This document shows positions 17,901 to 26,600 of a DNA stretch of 64,000 bases, piece by piece (position 1 is the first letter of the stretch; each line of letters opens with the position of its first letter). A program made the translations under genes and the position numbers. The notes under the pieces are model-generated. The model made no database searches. It saw nothing but the letters and a program-made list of their open reading frames with translations, and was not told where the DNA came from. The stretch is taken from contig NZ_QMFB01000013.1 of NCBI RefSeq assembly GCF_003285015.1, positions 189,045 to 253,044 on the forward strand. Direction: 5' to 3'. This DNA comes from Paenibacillus contaminans. GTDB taxonomy: Bacteria; Bacillota; Bacilli; Paenibacillales; NBRC-103111.

Positions 17901-19461
17901 TCCCCTGTCCGTTCTTCACAATCTCGAGGACGTCTTCGTTGTTATCGGTCGGCGTTGGCGTAGGAGTTGGCGTCGACTGCGAATCGCTCGGCGATGGCGT
18001 CGGCGTCGCCGTTGATGGCGTATCGCTTGGCGACGGCGTCGGCGTTGCCGTCGTTTGAGAGCCGCCGTTATTCGACGATGGAGCCGTCGTCGGTGCTCCT
18101 TCCCCGTTCACCGCGTCCGGCTGCTTCTCGAAGGTCGAGCCTTTCCCCTTGGCGTTTATCAAGGCGGTTTGAATCGTGCCTTGACCGGATGTCTTGAGCA
18201 GAGCATCCAGGACGATCTTACCGATCACCGTGTTTACCCCGATACGGAGTGTCGATCCATCGGCTCCCTCAAGGAGCTGCAGAAGCCGAACGCTGCCGGA
18301 AGCAAGCTCGATCGCCGTTTGCGGAGAAGAAATATCCGCTTGCTCGAATGTCCCTTTTAATGTCAGCTTCAGACCTTCCAATTGAGCGCCGGCGACCAGT
18401 ATCTTCACGAAGCCTTGCCCCGTCAAGGCCGACTCTTCCAGCACCGCACTAGAGTTCACGTGAACAATTTTTGCAAGCGTTGCTCCTTCGGCAACTACTC
18501 GAACGGTTCCATCCTTTTTCTCGATGAACATCTCGCCCAGGCTGCTGTCCAGCAGATGAATGCTTTCCGTTCCGCCGCCCCGGATGGTTGTTTTTCCAAG
18601 CACCGTTACATTTTCGAGAAATGCATCGCCTTCCTTGATTCCTTCCGCCAGAAGCAAGCTTCCGTTAACTTTCATATTCCGGAGCGTTACATCGGCTGCA
18701 GCCACGACCACATCCCCATTAATAACGCGAACTCCCTGTACGGGGCCGAAAGTACCGGCTTCATTGAAACTTACTGAACGAATCGCTTTCAGCGCTCTAT
18801 CCAGCATGACGATCAGCTCTGCGCGCGTGATCAACGCTTCCGGACGGAAGCTGCCGTCTTCATAGCCTTCAATGATTTTAGCAGCCGCCACCGCTCCAAT
18901 CGCTTCCTTGCTCCATCCCGGGAACGAGGCCAAATCTGTAAAACTTTGCGCAGAAGCTTGTTGCGTTTGAGCCTGCTCCAGCAGTCGATTGACGATTACT
19001 GCAGCTTCCTGCCTGGAAATCGGTTTGTCCGTCTGAATGCTGTTATCTTCAAAGCCTGCAATGTATTTCGCCTTAATAGCTTTGGCTGCATCCTCGTATT
19101 CCCAGTTCTCCTTCGATAAATCGTTGAAAGTAGACGCTGCTTGGTCGTTGAAACCGAACGAGCGGTTAACGAGCGCCAAAACTTCACCGCGGCTAATGGC
19201 CCGATCCAGCCCTAAAGTGCCGTCCGGATACCCTTTGACGATACCGGATTTTGTCCATTCCTTTACCCAGCTTTCCGACCAGTGACCGGCCAGATCGGAA
19301 AAAGCAGCTGATTCAGCCCCTGATGCTCCTACAGCCTCCGAACTGTTTTTCTCCTCTCCCCATGCAGTACCGTAAGCCGATCCGAATGTGGAAAGGACGA
19401 GACATAGCATCATAAAAATGAGAACCGCCTTGTTTGATTTTCTCTTCAAAACAAGAGACAT
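14944..19461 (-). CDS. SLH-anchored DUF4838 glycan-active enzyme
   Basis: Giant exported wall protein of 1505 residues. A signal peptide (about 1-35) is followed by three N-terminal S-layer-homology domains (about 52-215; FSDLAGHW, FNDLSKENW, FTDLASFPGW) that bind wall polysaccharide. Next come a repetitive beta-rich region (about 245-460, RNMKVNGSLLL-like rungs) and a Thr/Pro/Ser linker (about 470-505). An alpha-glucuronidase-N-terminal-like fold (about 515-620, including YDGVKIYVGG and YGIYEFLERYVGISWLMPG) then precedes the DUF4838 region (about 620-1000). A CBM9-like domain (about 1170-1335) and a C-terminal CBM4/9-like domain starting at NLIGNPSFEEG complete it. The enzyme activity is not established by sequence, but the layout is that of a surface glycoside hydrolase. 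The start has AAGGAGGGAAG. A cre box lies 253 bases upstream. Confidence 0.88.
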   Translation of the reverse strand: MSLVLKRKSNKAVLIFMMLCLVLSTFGSAYGTAWGEEKNSSEAVGASGAESAAFSDLAGHWSESWVKEWTKSGIVKGYPDGTLGLDRAISRGEVLALVNRSFGFNDQAASTFNDLSKENWEYEDAAKAIKAKYIAGFEDNSIQTDKPISRQEAAVIVNRLLEQAQTQQASAQSFTDLASFPGWSKEAIGAVAAAKIIEGYEDGSFRPEALITRAELIVMLDRALKAIRSVSFNEAGTFGPVQGVRVINGDVVVAAADVTLRNMKVNGSLLLAEGIKEGDAFLENVTVLGKTTIRGGGTESIHLLDSSLGEMFIEKKDGTVRVVAEGATLAKIVHVNSSAVLEESALTGQGFVKILVAGAQLEGLKLTLKGTFEQADISSPQTAIELASGSVRLLQLLEGADGSTLRIGVNTVIGKIVLDALLKTSGQGTIQTALINAKGKGSTFEKQPDAVNGEGAPTTAPSSNNGGSQTTATPTPSPSDTPSTATPTPSPSDSQSTPTPTPTPTDNNEDVLEIVKNGQGNATVVVMDAHANESLNPSPAWNYLTPAALAQKLVEYIQKSTGVALPIVTGDPAEYDGVKIYVGGSSAAESNQHQLVLQTLNEQGFFIDSQGDHVTIDGNNLGGLEYGIYEFLERYVGISWLMPGPDGEDIPQHSTLVIPNDLVQDEPRTLSRYMYSTITPSLREWQRVIRTDNNMMMHHNLYQLFDPQVFADHPEYYVGGVVPTSLESWQPCFNDDTAQAAIARIIQYFNENPSHSSYSLAINDLGYEYCETPTKRNSVGAWHMSDFYYPWVNKIAEGVLTQHPDKYFGVLAYREMYDPPMKVDDTPFKLNSHVVPFITDDRMTWKDPDLGAVGMQLTENWLESATNLGFYEYLYGTVYNVPRTYVHQMAANYKYEQDHGAIAHFAELYPNFGEGPKAWIAAKLQWNADQDVDALLQQWYERAVGADAAPYLEQYYDHWEQFWTARVFQSAWYLDWKNKVKRSNYLNIYEHYYLKEITKEELADSRSLLEQAVAHAGSNAQKTRAQLLMRAFEYYEASALSYPKDRPATPANEQAAMELLADIEKSYDMGQKRKQLAIEFAGHPVLDLISVSGTWDGVQRQMIAALQAYTANEPGNGPVRQALNEFLNGVPEYQGLTDHLSAYAVKTSAGKAAILQSLDFSSGPWTAAEPLSDFLKMETKASPPVETKVYLLWDEENLYVGYENFFDDVNDLVISNDATGGWWSSGYDDSNETYVTADTYSDFKGYFTNPNAVKLVFQYSHANGGPAPSSDPNWEANASLKADRWNLVQVIPFASIGINDPKNNRNLKGFFMRNYMGATHYISWGGGNPWTPKDFQTLQLVESKNLIGNPSFEEGTGNIPAPWVDYVISPAVEYRSDTIAHSGRYSLTAEGLWGGMGPYQNTLMAEPGKYRASFYYFKAGSAPTDGKIQWFTIVADGSDRLDTLISEQVPLDWTKEMWNYLEFEYEIKEDYNGQVPTIQGLGIGIWYMNPDEKVYIDDVSVYKIE

Positions 19462-19713
19462 GACTTCCCTCCTTAAGCGTTATTGTAACGCTCACAGATT
19501 AAGATTTTTTTATTATCAATCTCGCAAAACCCTAACAAAATGGAAATATCAAACTTGCAAAGCCGCATCCCTTGTGATCGATGCCGAATGAACATGGCAC
19601 TCCCTTTCTTCCCCATTTTCGAGGCGCCTTCAAGACGACAATCCGTTTCTGAGCGCTGCAGGTTACGCAATCTTCGGCATCATCCAATTTTCCCTCCATT
19701 TCACAAATGGATA

Positions 19714-19727
19714 TGTAATCGCTTTCA
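19714..19727 (-). promoter_or_regulatory. cre (CcpA) box upstream of the DUF4838 enzyme gene
   Basis: Minus-strand TGAAAGCGATTACA with flanking T on both sides matches the B. subtilis cre consensus WTGNAANCGNWWNCAW at every fixed position. It overlaps the spacer of a possible promoter (TTGTTC, 17 bases, CATATC), so CcpA binding would repress when preferred sugars are present. Confidence 0.65.
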
Positions 19728-19847
19728 ATCAGGAACAATTTTAATTATAAAAAAAACGAAGAGACAGTAATATGCAGCATTTTAAGATTTCATAGCTCAT
19801 TATTAATTTCTGACATTGCGAGTACGTACAGTCCAATGCTTTGTTAA

Positions 19848-19950
19848 ACAAGGATAAACGGCTTCGCCGTCCTTTAAGGACTGGCGCGTTTACCGGTGAA
19901 ATATCATGCTTAAGTATGTGAGACATATAAATTCTGGCTGATATTTAAAA
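19848..19950. repeat. Terminator-associated structured repeat, copy 1
   Basis: Starts with AACAAGGATAAACGGC. It shows a 5-bp hairpin ACGGC-TTC-GCCGT, an outer pair GG(A)TAAACG/CGTTTACC, and a distal stem AAATATCA (19899-19906) with TGATATTT (19939-19946). It abuts the T-run of the module B regulator's terminator. Other copies are at 23443, 35094, 47750, 59983 and 60847. Confidence 0.75.
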
Positions 19951-19978
19951 AAAGTTACCCTAAGAAATCAGGGCAACC
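19947..19978 (-). terminator. Rho-independent terminator after the module B response regulator
   Basis: Minus-strand stem GGTTGCCCT/AGGGTAACT with an 8-base loop and seven T residues (A-run 19947-19953 on plus), 92 bases after the stop at 20070. Confidence 0.75.
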
Positions 19979-20069
19979 TTAAAACGAAAGGTTATTTTAC
20001 AGTTATCAAAAATATTTAACGCATTCAATTACAAATTACCTTTCATCAACCGTGCACTGGAATAAACAG

Positions 20070-21122
20070 CTACCGGATCCCCAACTGCTTGCGGTAATCG
20101 GAGGGCGAATGCCCGACGATACGTTTGAACACGCGGACGAAGTAGGAATACTCCGTATATCCGACCGCTCCGGCCACCTCATATACTTTAAAGTCCGGAT
20201 CGCCGAGAATGTCTCTCGCTTTATTGATGCGCAGCTCCGTTACGTACTCCACGAACGTTTTGCCCATCTCTTCCTTAAACAAGCGGCTGAGATACGGATG
20301 CGACAGCCCGATCAGTTCGGCGGCGTCGAATAAAGACAAATGCGGATTCGCGTACTCGGCCTCGATATAGGTCAGCGCTTTTTCGACAACATGGCTCTTT
20401 CGCCAATTTCGCTGTGTCAGCAACTCGTTCATAATGCCGAGCAAATGCTCACGGATCAGCTCGGCATCGCGCCGCGCATCGCTAGTGAAGTCCAGCGGAT
20501 GGAAAGCCGTGTCCGGCAGCTGCGCGCTGTAATGCTCCCGGATAAACTCGTTCAGGACGTAGATGATGAGATGAAAAAACTCGTACGCATCCTCGGCTTC
20601 CTTCTCGTGCTTGAGCCATTCGGATGACAAAACGGACCATTCCGCATCGAATTTCGCCTTTTCCACGAGCCAAATGGATTCTGCAAGCCGCTTCAAGTTG
20701 TCGCGCCATGCCTCGACCCAGACGAACCGTCGGGGCAGCTTCTCTCGCTTCTGCTCGATTTTGCGTGTAAGCTGCTGCATGACACGCTCCAGCTCCTCCG
20801 GCTGAACCGGCTTCAGCAAATAATCGTGAACGCCTTGGCGCAGCCCTTCCCGCACATAGTCGAACTCGTTGTAGCCCGAGAAAAGCACGATTTCGAGCCC
20901 GGGCAAGAGTCGCCTCGCCTCGTCGGACAGCTGCAGCCCGTTCATGTACGGCATGCGGATGTCGGTCATCAGAACATGGGGATTAAGCTCTTGAAGCATG
21001 CGCAGCCCCTCTTGCCCGTCCTTCGCTTCCCCCGCTATTTCGTAGCCTCCGATTTCCTCGATCATTTTGCATATGCTTTGTCTGATCCAACGCTCGTCTT
21101 CCACTACCAGCACTTGCAGCAT
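20070..21122 (-). CDS. YesN-type response regulator (REC + AraC HTH), module B
   Basis: 350 residues, same length and plan as the module A regulator. Receiver with VVEDERWIRQ, phosphoacceptor Asp in MTDIRMP (residue 54) and YLLKP Lys. C-terminal AraC HTH with LSHPYLSRLFKEEMGKTFVEYV and a YSYFVRVFKRIVGHSPSDYRK end. It starts three bases after the kinase stop. Most differences from the module A copy lie in the linker, while the DNA-binding helices are nearly unchanged, so the two may recognise similar sites and cross-talk. Its own promoter and the module B transporter promoter carry the same inverted repeat, a good candidate for its binding site. Confidence 0.95.
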   Translation of the reverse strand: MLQVLVVEDERWIRQSICKMIEEIGGYEIAGEAKDGQEGLRMLQELNPHVLMTDIRMPYMNGLQLSDEARRLLPGLEIVLFSGYNEFDYVREGLRQGVHDYLLKPVQPEELERVMQQLTRKIEQKREKLPRRFVWVEAWRDNLKRLAESIWLVEKAKFDAEWSVLSSEWLKHEKEAEDAYEFFHLIIYVLNEFIREHYSAQLPDTAFHPLDFTSDARRDAELIREHLLGIMNELLTQRNWRKSHVVEKALTYIEAEYANPHLSLFDAAELIGLSHPYLSRLFKEEMGKTFVEYVTELRINKARDILGDPDFKVYEVAGAVGYTEYSYFVRVFKRIVGHSPSDYRKQLGIR

Positions 21123-21125
21123 CGA

Positions 21126-22916
21126 CTACACCGCCTTATTGTCGCCTGGCACCAAAACACGGATGACCGTGCCGCCGGCGTCCGATTTTTCGATCCATAA
21201 GCCGTACGGTTCCCCGTAAACAAGCCGTAATCTTTTATGAACGTTGTATAAGCCGATGCTCCCCGTTATGGCCAGCTGATCGTCCTCGACAAGCTTGTTG
21301 TCGGTCAGACCCTGGAACAACAAGTTGAATCGATCGCTCACCTCGGGCGGCATGCCCCTTCCCTTGTCGATCACGCGAATTTCGTAGCCGTCAGCGGTCG
21401 CTCCTCCTTCAATGCCTACATAGTCCGGGCGCAAATCGTAATCCTGGTATCCGTGAATAAGAGCGTTCTCGACAAGCGGCTGGAGCATCAGTTTCACGCA
21501 TGGAATTTCTTTTAGACGCGCTTCACGGTCGACATCGATCTCCGTTCGAAGCTCTTCAAACCGTTCGTTCTGGATTTCCAAATACGTGCGAATATAGCGG
21601 ATCTCGTTCCACAAGGAGACGATCTGATTGTCGCTATCCATGCTGTAGCGGAAAATATCCGCCAGATTGGCTACCATTTTGCTTATCGGCTGTACGCCGG
21701 CCAGTATCGCGAAAGAGTGAATCATCCCGAGCGTGTTGTACAAAAAATGGGGGTTGATCTGCGACTGAAGCGCGATAAGCATCGATTCCTTATGGCGCAC
21801 CTGCATCTCCTTCGCCTTCAGCTGGGACGTATGCTCCACATGGATCAGCCTGCGGTATTCGTCCATCATCGTATTAAAGCTGCGGTACAAAATGCCGATT
21901 TCGTCCTTCGCTTTTACGGGGGCCCGCACGTCCAGATTGCCGCTTTCGGCGCGCTTCATCAGCTTCTGGATAAGCGAAAGCGATTTGATCAAATGGTAGG
22001 TGAAGCTTCCCAGCAGCAGCAAGACGACAACCGCGATACAGAAAAAAATAACGAACGCCGTCGTTCTCAATTTCACCAAATCGGCTGTCAGATGCTTCAT
22101 GGGCACCTCGAACATGAGGGTCCAATTCGTCAAGTCGGAGGTCCGGTAGCTGACCATGCTTCTTTCTTGTCCGCTGCCTTGCATCCTGTAGCCTTCTTTC
22201 CCTTCAACACCGCTCCATATCGCTTTATCCGCTATCGTTCCGATAAGCTCATTATCCGGATGATAAATATATTGACCGAGATTGTTCACCAAATAAGCTT
22301 GGCCGACATTCTCGAGCTTAAGACCGCTGAGGATTTCGGCGAATTTATTCAGCTTCAGATCGACGATCAGAATGCCTCTGCTCGACGGCTGCAGCGGGTC
22401 GTAAATGATTTTGTAGGCGGTAATCACGGGGATCGTACCGATCCTGTTCACGCCCTCGATCGTAAAATCGGTCGTCGGATCCTTCAGATTGAGCATGTCC
22501 AAATACCGCTGGTGCCGGGTGTCCAAGGCGTATTCCTGCGTGCTTAAGTGGAGATTTTCATTCATAATCAGCGTAAATTTATAAATATCGTTGCGGCTGG
22601 AATACAGGTTCCGGTACAGCTCGCTGCGAATCCGCTTTTGCAGATCGTATTGTCCTAAGTAGTCATCGGGCTTCAGATGAAGGAAGTCCTGTATCGAAGG
22701 ATTCAACAGGAACGGAACCGTAAGTCTGTCCATATCCGACATATAGGAATTTATATAATTGTTGGTTTGCTCCAGCAGCAGACGGCTGTAATAGGCCGCG
22801 TTGTCCTCGATCGTCTTTGCGGTGCGGCTGTACCACAAATACCCGAGCAGCATGAACGGCAGGAACAAGCTGATGATGATGATGATCGTAAGCTTTCGTT
22901 TTAGCGAGAACCTCAT
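21126..22916 (-). CDS. YesM-type sensor histidine kinase, module B
   Basis: 596-residue membrane kinase, full-length paralogue of the module A kinase. TM1 near residues 10-30 (LTIIIIISLFLPFMLLGYLW), extracellular sensing domain, TM2 near 285-308, HAMP, SQINPHFLYNTLGMIHS (phospho-His near residue 390), ATPase motifs VENALIHG, DKGRGMPP and GSIGLYNVHKRL. The start ATG at 22916 is preceded only by a weak GGGGCG. It is transcribed from a promoter at about 23006 that has a prominent inverted repeat and, inside the leader, a perfect cre box. The sensing domains of the two kinases differ more than the catalytic halves, so they may detect different glycans. Confidence 0.95.
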   Translation of the reverse strand: MRFSLKRKLTIIIIISLFLPFMLLGYLWYSRTAKTIEDNAAYYSRLLLEQTNNYINSYMSDMDRLTVPFLLNPSIQDFLHLKPDDYLGQYDLQKRIRSELYRNLYSSRNDIYKFTLIMNENLHLSTQEYALDTRHQRYLDMLNLKDPTTDFTIEGVNRIGTIPVITAYKIIYDPLQPSSRGILIVDLKLNKFAEILSGLKLENVGQAYLVNNLGQYIYHPDNELIGTIADKAIWSGVEGKEGYRMQGSGQERSMVSYRTSDLTNWTLMFEVPMKHLTADLVKLRTTAFVIFFCIAVVVLLLLGSFTYHLIKSLSLIQKLMKRAESGNLDVRAPVKAKDEIGILYRSFNTMMDEYRRLIHVEHTSQLKAKEMQVRHKESMLIALQSQINPHFLYNTLGMIHSFAILAGVQPISKMVANLADIFRYSMDSDNQIVSLWNEIRYIRTYLEIQNERFEELRTEIDVDREARLKEIPCVKLMLQPLVENALIHGYQDYDLRPDYVGIEGGATADGYEIRVIDKGRGMPPEVSDRFNLLFQGLTDNKLVEDDQLAITGSIGLYNVHKRLRLVYGEPYGLWIEKSDAGGTVIRVLVPGDNKAV

Positions 22917-22949
22917 GTCGCACGCCCCATTCCGTGTTCAATCGCAGCA

Positions 22950-22963
22950 TGTTTCCGCTTACA
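22950..22963 (-). promoter_or_regulatory. cre (CcpA) box in the module B kinase leader
   Basis: Minus-strand TGTAAGCGGAAACA fits the cre consensus fully. It lies between the inferred transcription start (near 22999) and the start codon, where CcpA would act as a roadblock. The same 14-mer recurs at 34793-34806. Confidence 0.7.
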
Positions 22964-23005
22964 TTTACAAAGGCTTTAAGAGCCGAACATAATGCCGACA
23001 AGTAG

Positions 23006-23057
23006 ATTCTAGCAAGGAGGAGGGCGCTTATATATGAAAAAATTTAACTTTTCATAT
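23006..23057 (-). promoter_or_regulatory. Module B kinase promoter with inverted-repeat operator
   Basis: Minus-strand -10 TAGAAT at 23011-23006 and, upstream, ATATGAAAA-N8-TTTTCATAT (23032-23057). The core ATGAAA-N10-TTTCAT spans 23034-23055. The identical core starts the identical 28 bases from the -10 box at the transporter promoter (35006/35034). There is no good -35, so activation is likely. Confidence 0.65.
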
Positions 23058-23442
23058 CCTTTTTTAACTTCCGTTCACTGCCGGCCCCTTAGGATCAACT
23101 ACAATCAACTGCAAGCCGGCACCGCATTGCGGCAGGTTACCTTCATCAAAACATATCGCGTTTGAAGCGGCAAGTCCTTTTTAGCGTTTAACGATACTGA
23201 GTTTTCAACGCCCTCTGCTTAGCTAAACCTACTCTTAATTTGGGGATTTGCCGTTCACCGTTCAAATGTAGATAAAAACAGCCATTGTCTTCCAATCACA
23301 ACTTCAGCATGAAAATCATCTCACATTTACCGCAGCTCCTGCTGCATGACTGACGACGAATCTTCTATATGAAAATTCATACAGAATTTATCTTTTAGCA
23401 TTCATTTCGGCAATTCTATGCGAAAAATCGTACAGATTTAAT

Positions 23443-23522
23443 ACAGGCACTTCGCCGTCCTTATGGAGGAGCGCGTTTACCGTTGAAATGTAAGCACTTA
23501 ATAGGTCAAACATAAAATTTCA
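23443..23522. repeat. Terminator-associated structured repeat, copy 2
   Basis: Degenerate copy: ACAGGCACTTCGCCGTCC, then GCGCGTTTACCGTTG and a short distal stem GAAAT (23485-23489)/ATTTC (23517-23521). It abuts the T-run of the heparinase terminator. Confidence 0.65.
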
Positions 23523-23564
23523 AAAAAAAGACTGTCCCGAGCCATATTCATGGCTTCGGGACAG
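23522..23564 (-). terminator. Rho-independent terminator after the heparinase gene
   Basis: Minus-strand stem CTGTCCCGAAGCCAT / ATGGCTCGGGACAG with a 4-base loop and one unpaired A, then eight T residues. It lies about 80 bases after the stop at 23642. Confidence 0.9.
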
Positions 23565-23641
23565 CCCTAGGTTAAAGACAGCGACCCAGCTCCGCGCTGC
23601 GAATCCTTCCTTTGCGAGGCGTCAGCTGTATATAAGCTGAA

Positions 23642-26600
23642 TTATTCCGCCCCGCCTGAAGCCTTGCTTCTCAACAAGTTGTAAATCGCTTGCGCGGCTT
23701 CCGCCCTGTTGGTCAGCCCTTGCGGAACGAAGCGATTGTCGCCTCTGCCGCCGATCAGCTCGAGAGCCGCAGCCGCATCCAATGCCTCCTGCGCCCATAC
23801 GCTTGTTTGGCCGCGATCGGCGAACCCGCTCGTGCCGGCCGGAGACGGTTTGCCATGTTTTAATCCGTAAGCGCGGACGAGCATGACGACCATCTCTTCG
23901 CGGGTAATGCTCCGTTCCGGCGCGAAGGTCGCGTCGCCGCTACCGTCGACAAGCCCCGCAGCCGCAGCGGCGGATACGATTCCCGCATACCATGCCGCCG
24001 GGTCCACGTCGGCGAAACGCTCCCCTTCCTTCGCTTCCAGCCCAAGCATGCGGACGAGCATAGCCGTAAACTCCGCACGTGTCACATCGCGGGACGGCTC
24101 ATAGTTTGACGGGCTTACTCCGTCAACCATATGCGCGGCCGCCATTTCCTTCAGCATGCGGAAAGCCCAGTGATCCGGCGCGACATCGTCGAACGATTTG
24201 TCGAACGCCAGCACGACCACTTTACCCGGACGAGGAAGCTGCGCCTCGATTTGGCCGCCCTTAATGGTGCCGCCCAAATATTCCAGTTCCCCATTCTCTC
24301 CAATCATGTAGACGCCGAGCAATCCGGCATCCGCCTGCGGATCGAACGTGATGCTGACCGTAACCGGCGATGTGAACGCCTCTCCTTCAAGCCCTGTAAG
24401 CAATTGAAAATCATACACCTTGCTGGCCGGAGTCAATACGGCCTGGGCTTGCTCGCCGGCCGCGGCGATCGCCAGCTCCTCGGCTTCGCCCCAGACTACG
24501 GTCAAGGATAGTTGGAGCGCCTGATCGCCGCCTGTTCCTGAAGACTCCAAACGCTGTAAAATGCGCTTGATCGCATCCTTCGAAAGCTTCACCGAAGCAT
24601 CGCCTTGAATCAAGGTCAATTGCTCCGCATCGGTCAAAGCATTCCGCTTTACGGATACTTCCGGCTTCCCTTCTTCCAGAACGATCGTAATATTTCCGTT
24701 CTCATCGGGCTGCCCGCCGTTCTGCCCCGAATTAGGCGACGAGCTTCCTCCCGAATTTCCGGAATTTTCGGGAACTTCCGGGACGACCGGCGATGCGACG
24801 ATTACCTTCGCATTCGCCGTTTTACCGTCCAGCGATACCGTTATGCTCGCCTCGCCGGGACGCAGCGCGGTCACCTTGCCGCCTGCGCTAACGCTCGCCA
24901 CTTCCGGCCTGCTGCTCTCGAACAGGACGTCCGCCGTCGCATCCCTTTCCGCTCCATCGCTGTAAGCGGCAGTTGCGCTCAACTGTGCGGCCGCTCCGAT
25001 GTTCATCGAAGCAGGCGCGCCATCAAGCCGGATGCTTAGCAGCTCGTTCCCCGGATTCGCCGCCTCGATCGTAACGGCCAGCTCGGTGCTGAACGACAAG
25101 CCTTGCCATGCTGCCTGCACCGTAATCGTCGCTTCGCCTGCGCTATGCGCGGTGACGACGCCGTTTGCTGAAACGGAGGCAAGATCCGTGCGGTCGCTTG
25201 CGAATGTGAAGTCGGCTCCCGTCAAATCGGCAGCGCTTCCGTCCAGCCTTTTGCCGGAGACGGCGATTTGGCCGGTTTCCCCGACGATGAGCTTCGCTTT
25301 ATTCAGCGAGGCTGCGATTCCCGCCGGCGCCTGTTTCTCGAAGGACAACGGAATGCGGAACGCAGCTCCAGCCGCAAGATTGTAGACGAATCCTGCGCTG
25401 AAATCATCGTCGTCTTGATAACTGCGGATCAATGTGGTATCTCCTATATCGAGCGAATATTGCCCGTCTCCGAGGTCCGTAACGCCTTTAATCGTATAGA
25501 CCGCGTTGCGGAGATCGTCATTTTCCACGTAGATCATCCGATTTACCAAATCGCTAGCGGGATGTCCCTGCAAATCCATATTGACGATAATTTCATTGTT
25601 TACTTGCAAAAGTTTCGTAAAGTCAGCGACCGTGCCGGAAAGGCTGCCGAAATCTTCATCGATTTCCGGCGTTCCAGCCAAGCCCAGTACCGTGCCGTCA
25701 TTGACGTAGCCGTATACGCGCTGCCCGTTCATTTCGGAATAGACCCCGAAGCTTCCTTTAAACTGCAGCTTATCGTCAATCGTATACGTCGTATCGGAAT
25801 CCAGTGCGCTAACGATATAGTCCACACGGCCGTTCTCCAAAGTAACCTTCACCGCTCTGACGTCCATATCGCTTGCAACGGCTCCGCCCGCTTTCACCAC
25901 GGCACTCTCGATCGAGCTGACGAACCTTGCGTCCTTATACGGCTCGATGACCGACGTAAACGTGCTCTCCAAATTCGTCCCCGTCCGCTTGGCGATCATA
26001 TATTTCAGACTTTCCGGATTGCCGATCTCGGTCCGCGAAGGAACGCCGTCTGCAAGCGCCACCTCATCGTTATCGTTCAGCATCGTCAACCGAAGGTGAA
26101 TGTCTTCAGGCTGTGAGAGTACCTCCCACGTGTCCTCGACGGCCCAATCGACGCTGAATGGCGAAGACGGGGCTTCGTCCCGTTCGACGTTTTTCAAATA
26201 ATGAAATCCCGATCCGGTATACTCGGATCCTGTTCCGTGCTCATCCGAAGGCCGCTGGCCGTACTCGACATTCGGTCCCTCATAAGTGCCCGTCAATTGC
26301 GGCGTCATCGTCAGTCCTTCGACCGTCACGTCGCCTTCCGCGCCATGGAAGCTGAAATGATGCTCGCTTCCCCCTTTGACCCTGAAGAAATCGACGACAT
26401 ACGAATTGTCGCGATCGACGCGAATCATCGCCGATGTCCGTTTGTACAGCTCCGTCTGCGGGTATACCTCGGGTCCTTCCACATCGATAAGCTTCACGAT
26501 CGAGCGGTCGTCGAACTGCTTCGGCTGGCCTACCCACTGCTGGCTCTGTTTCGTTCCGTCAACTACGACCGTATTATGGGATATCGTATTTCTCATCCAT

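Larger units (their letters stand above)
19462..20069. other. Intergenic region between the module A enzyme gene and the module B regulator
   Basis: 608 bases without a convincing gene. From left to right on the minus-strand path to the 1505-residue gene it holds a 7-bp inverted repeat AGCGTTA-TTG-TAACGCT (19476-19492) beside the ribosome site, a perfect cre box (19714-19727), one copy of the terminator-associated repeat (19848-19950) and the terminator of the module B regulator (19947-19978). Open frames here of about 60-75 codons have no family features. Confidence 0.6.
22917..23641. other. Intergenic region between the module B kinase and the heparinase gene
   Basis: 725 bases without a gene. 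It contains the kinase leader with a cre box (22950-22963), a -10 box (23006-23011) and an operator-like repeat (23032-23057). Two relatives of the TATGAAAAATCG repeat lie at 23369-23394 and 23417-23445. A repeat copy (23443-23522) and the terminator of the heparinase gene follow. The stretch 23060-23365 shows nothing I can interpret. Confidence 0.6.

Noticed and set aside
19532..19738. 68-codon minus-strand frame in the intergenic region
   Set aside because: Low-complexity, Cys-rich translation, overlaps the cre/promoter area, and has no recognisable family.
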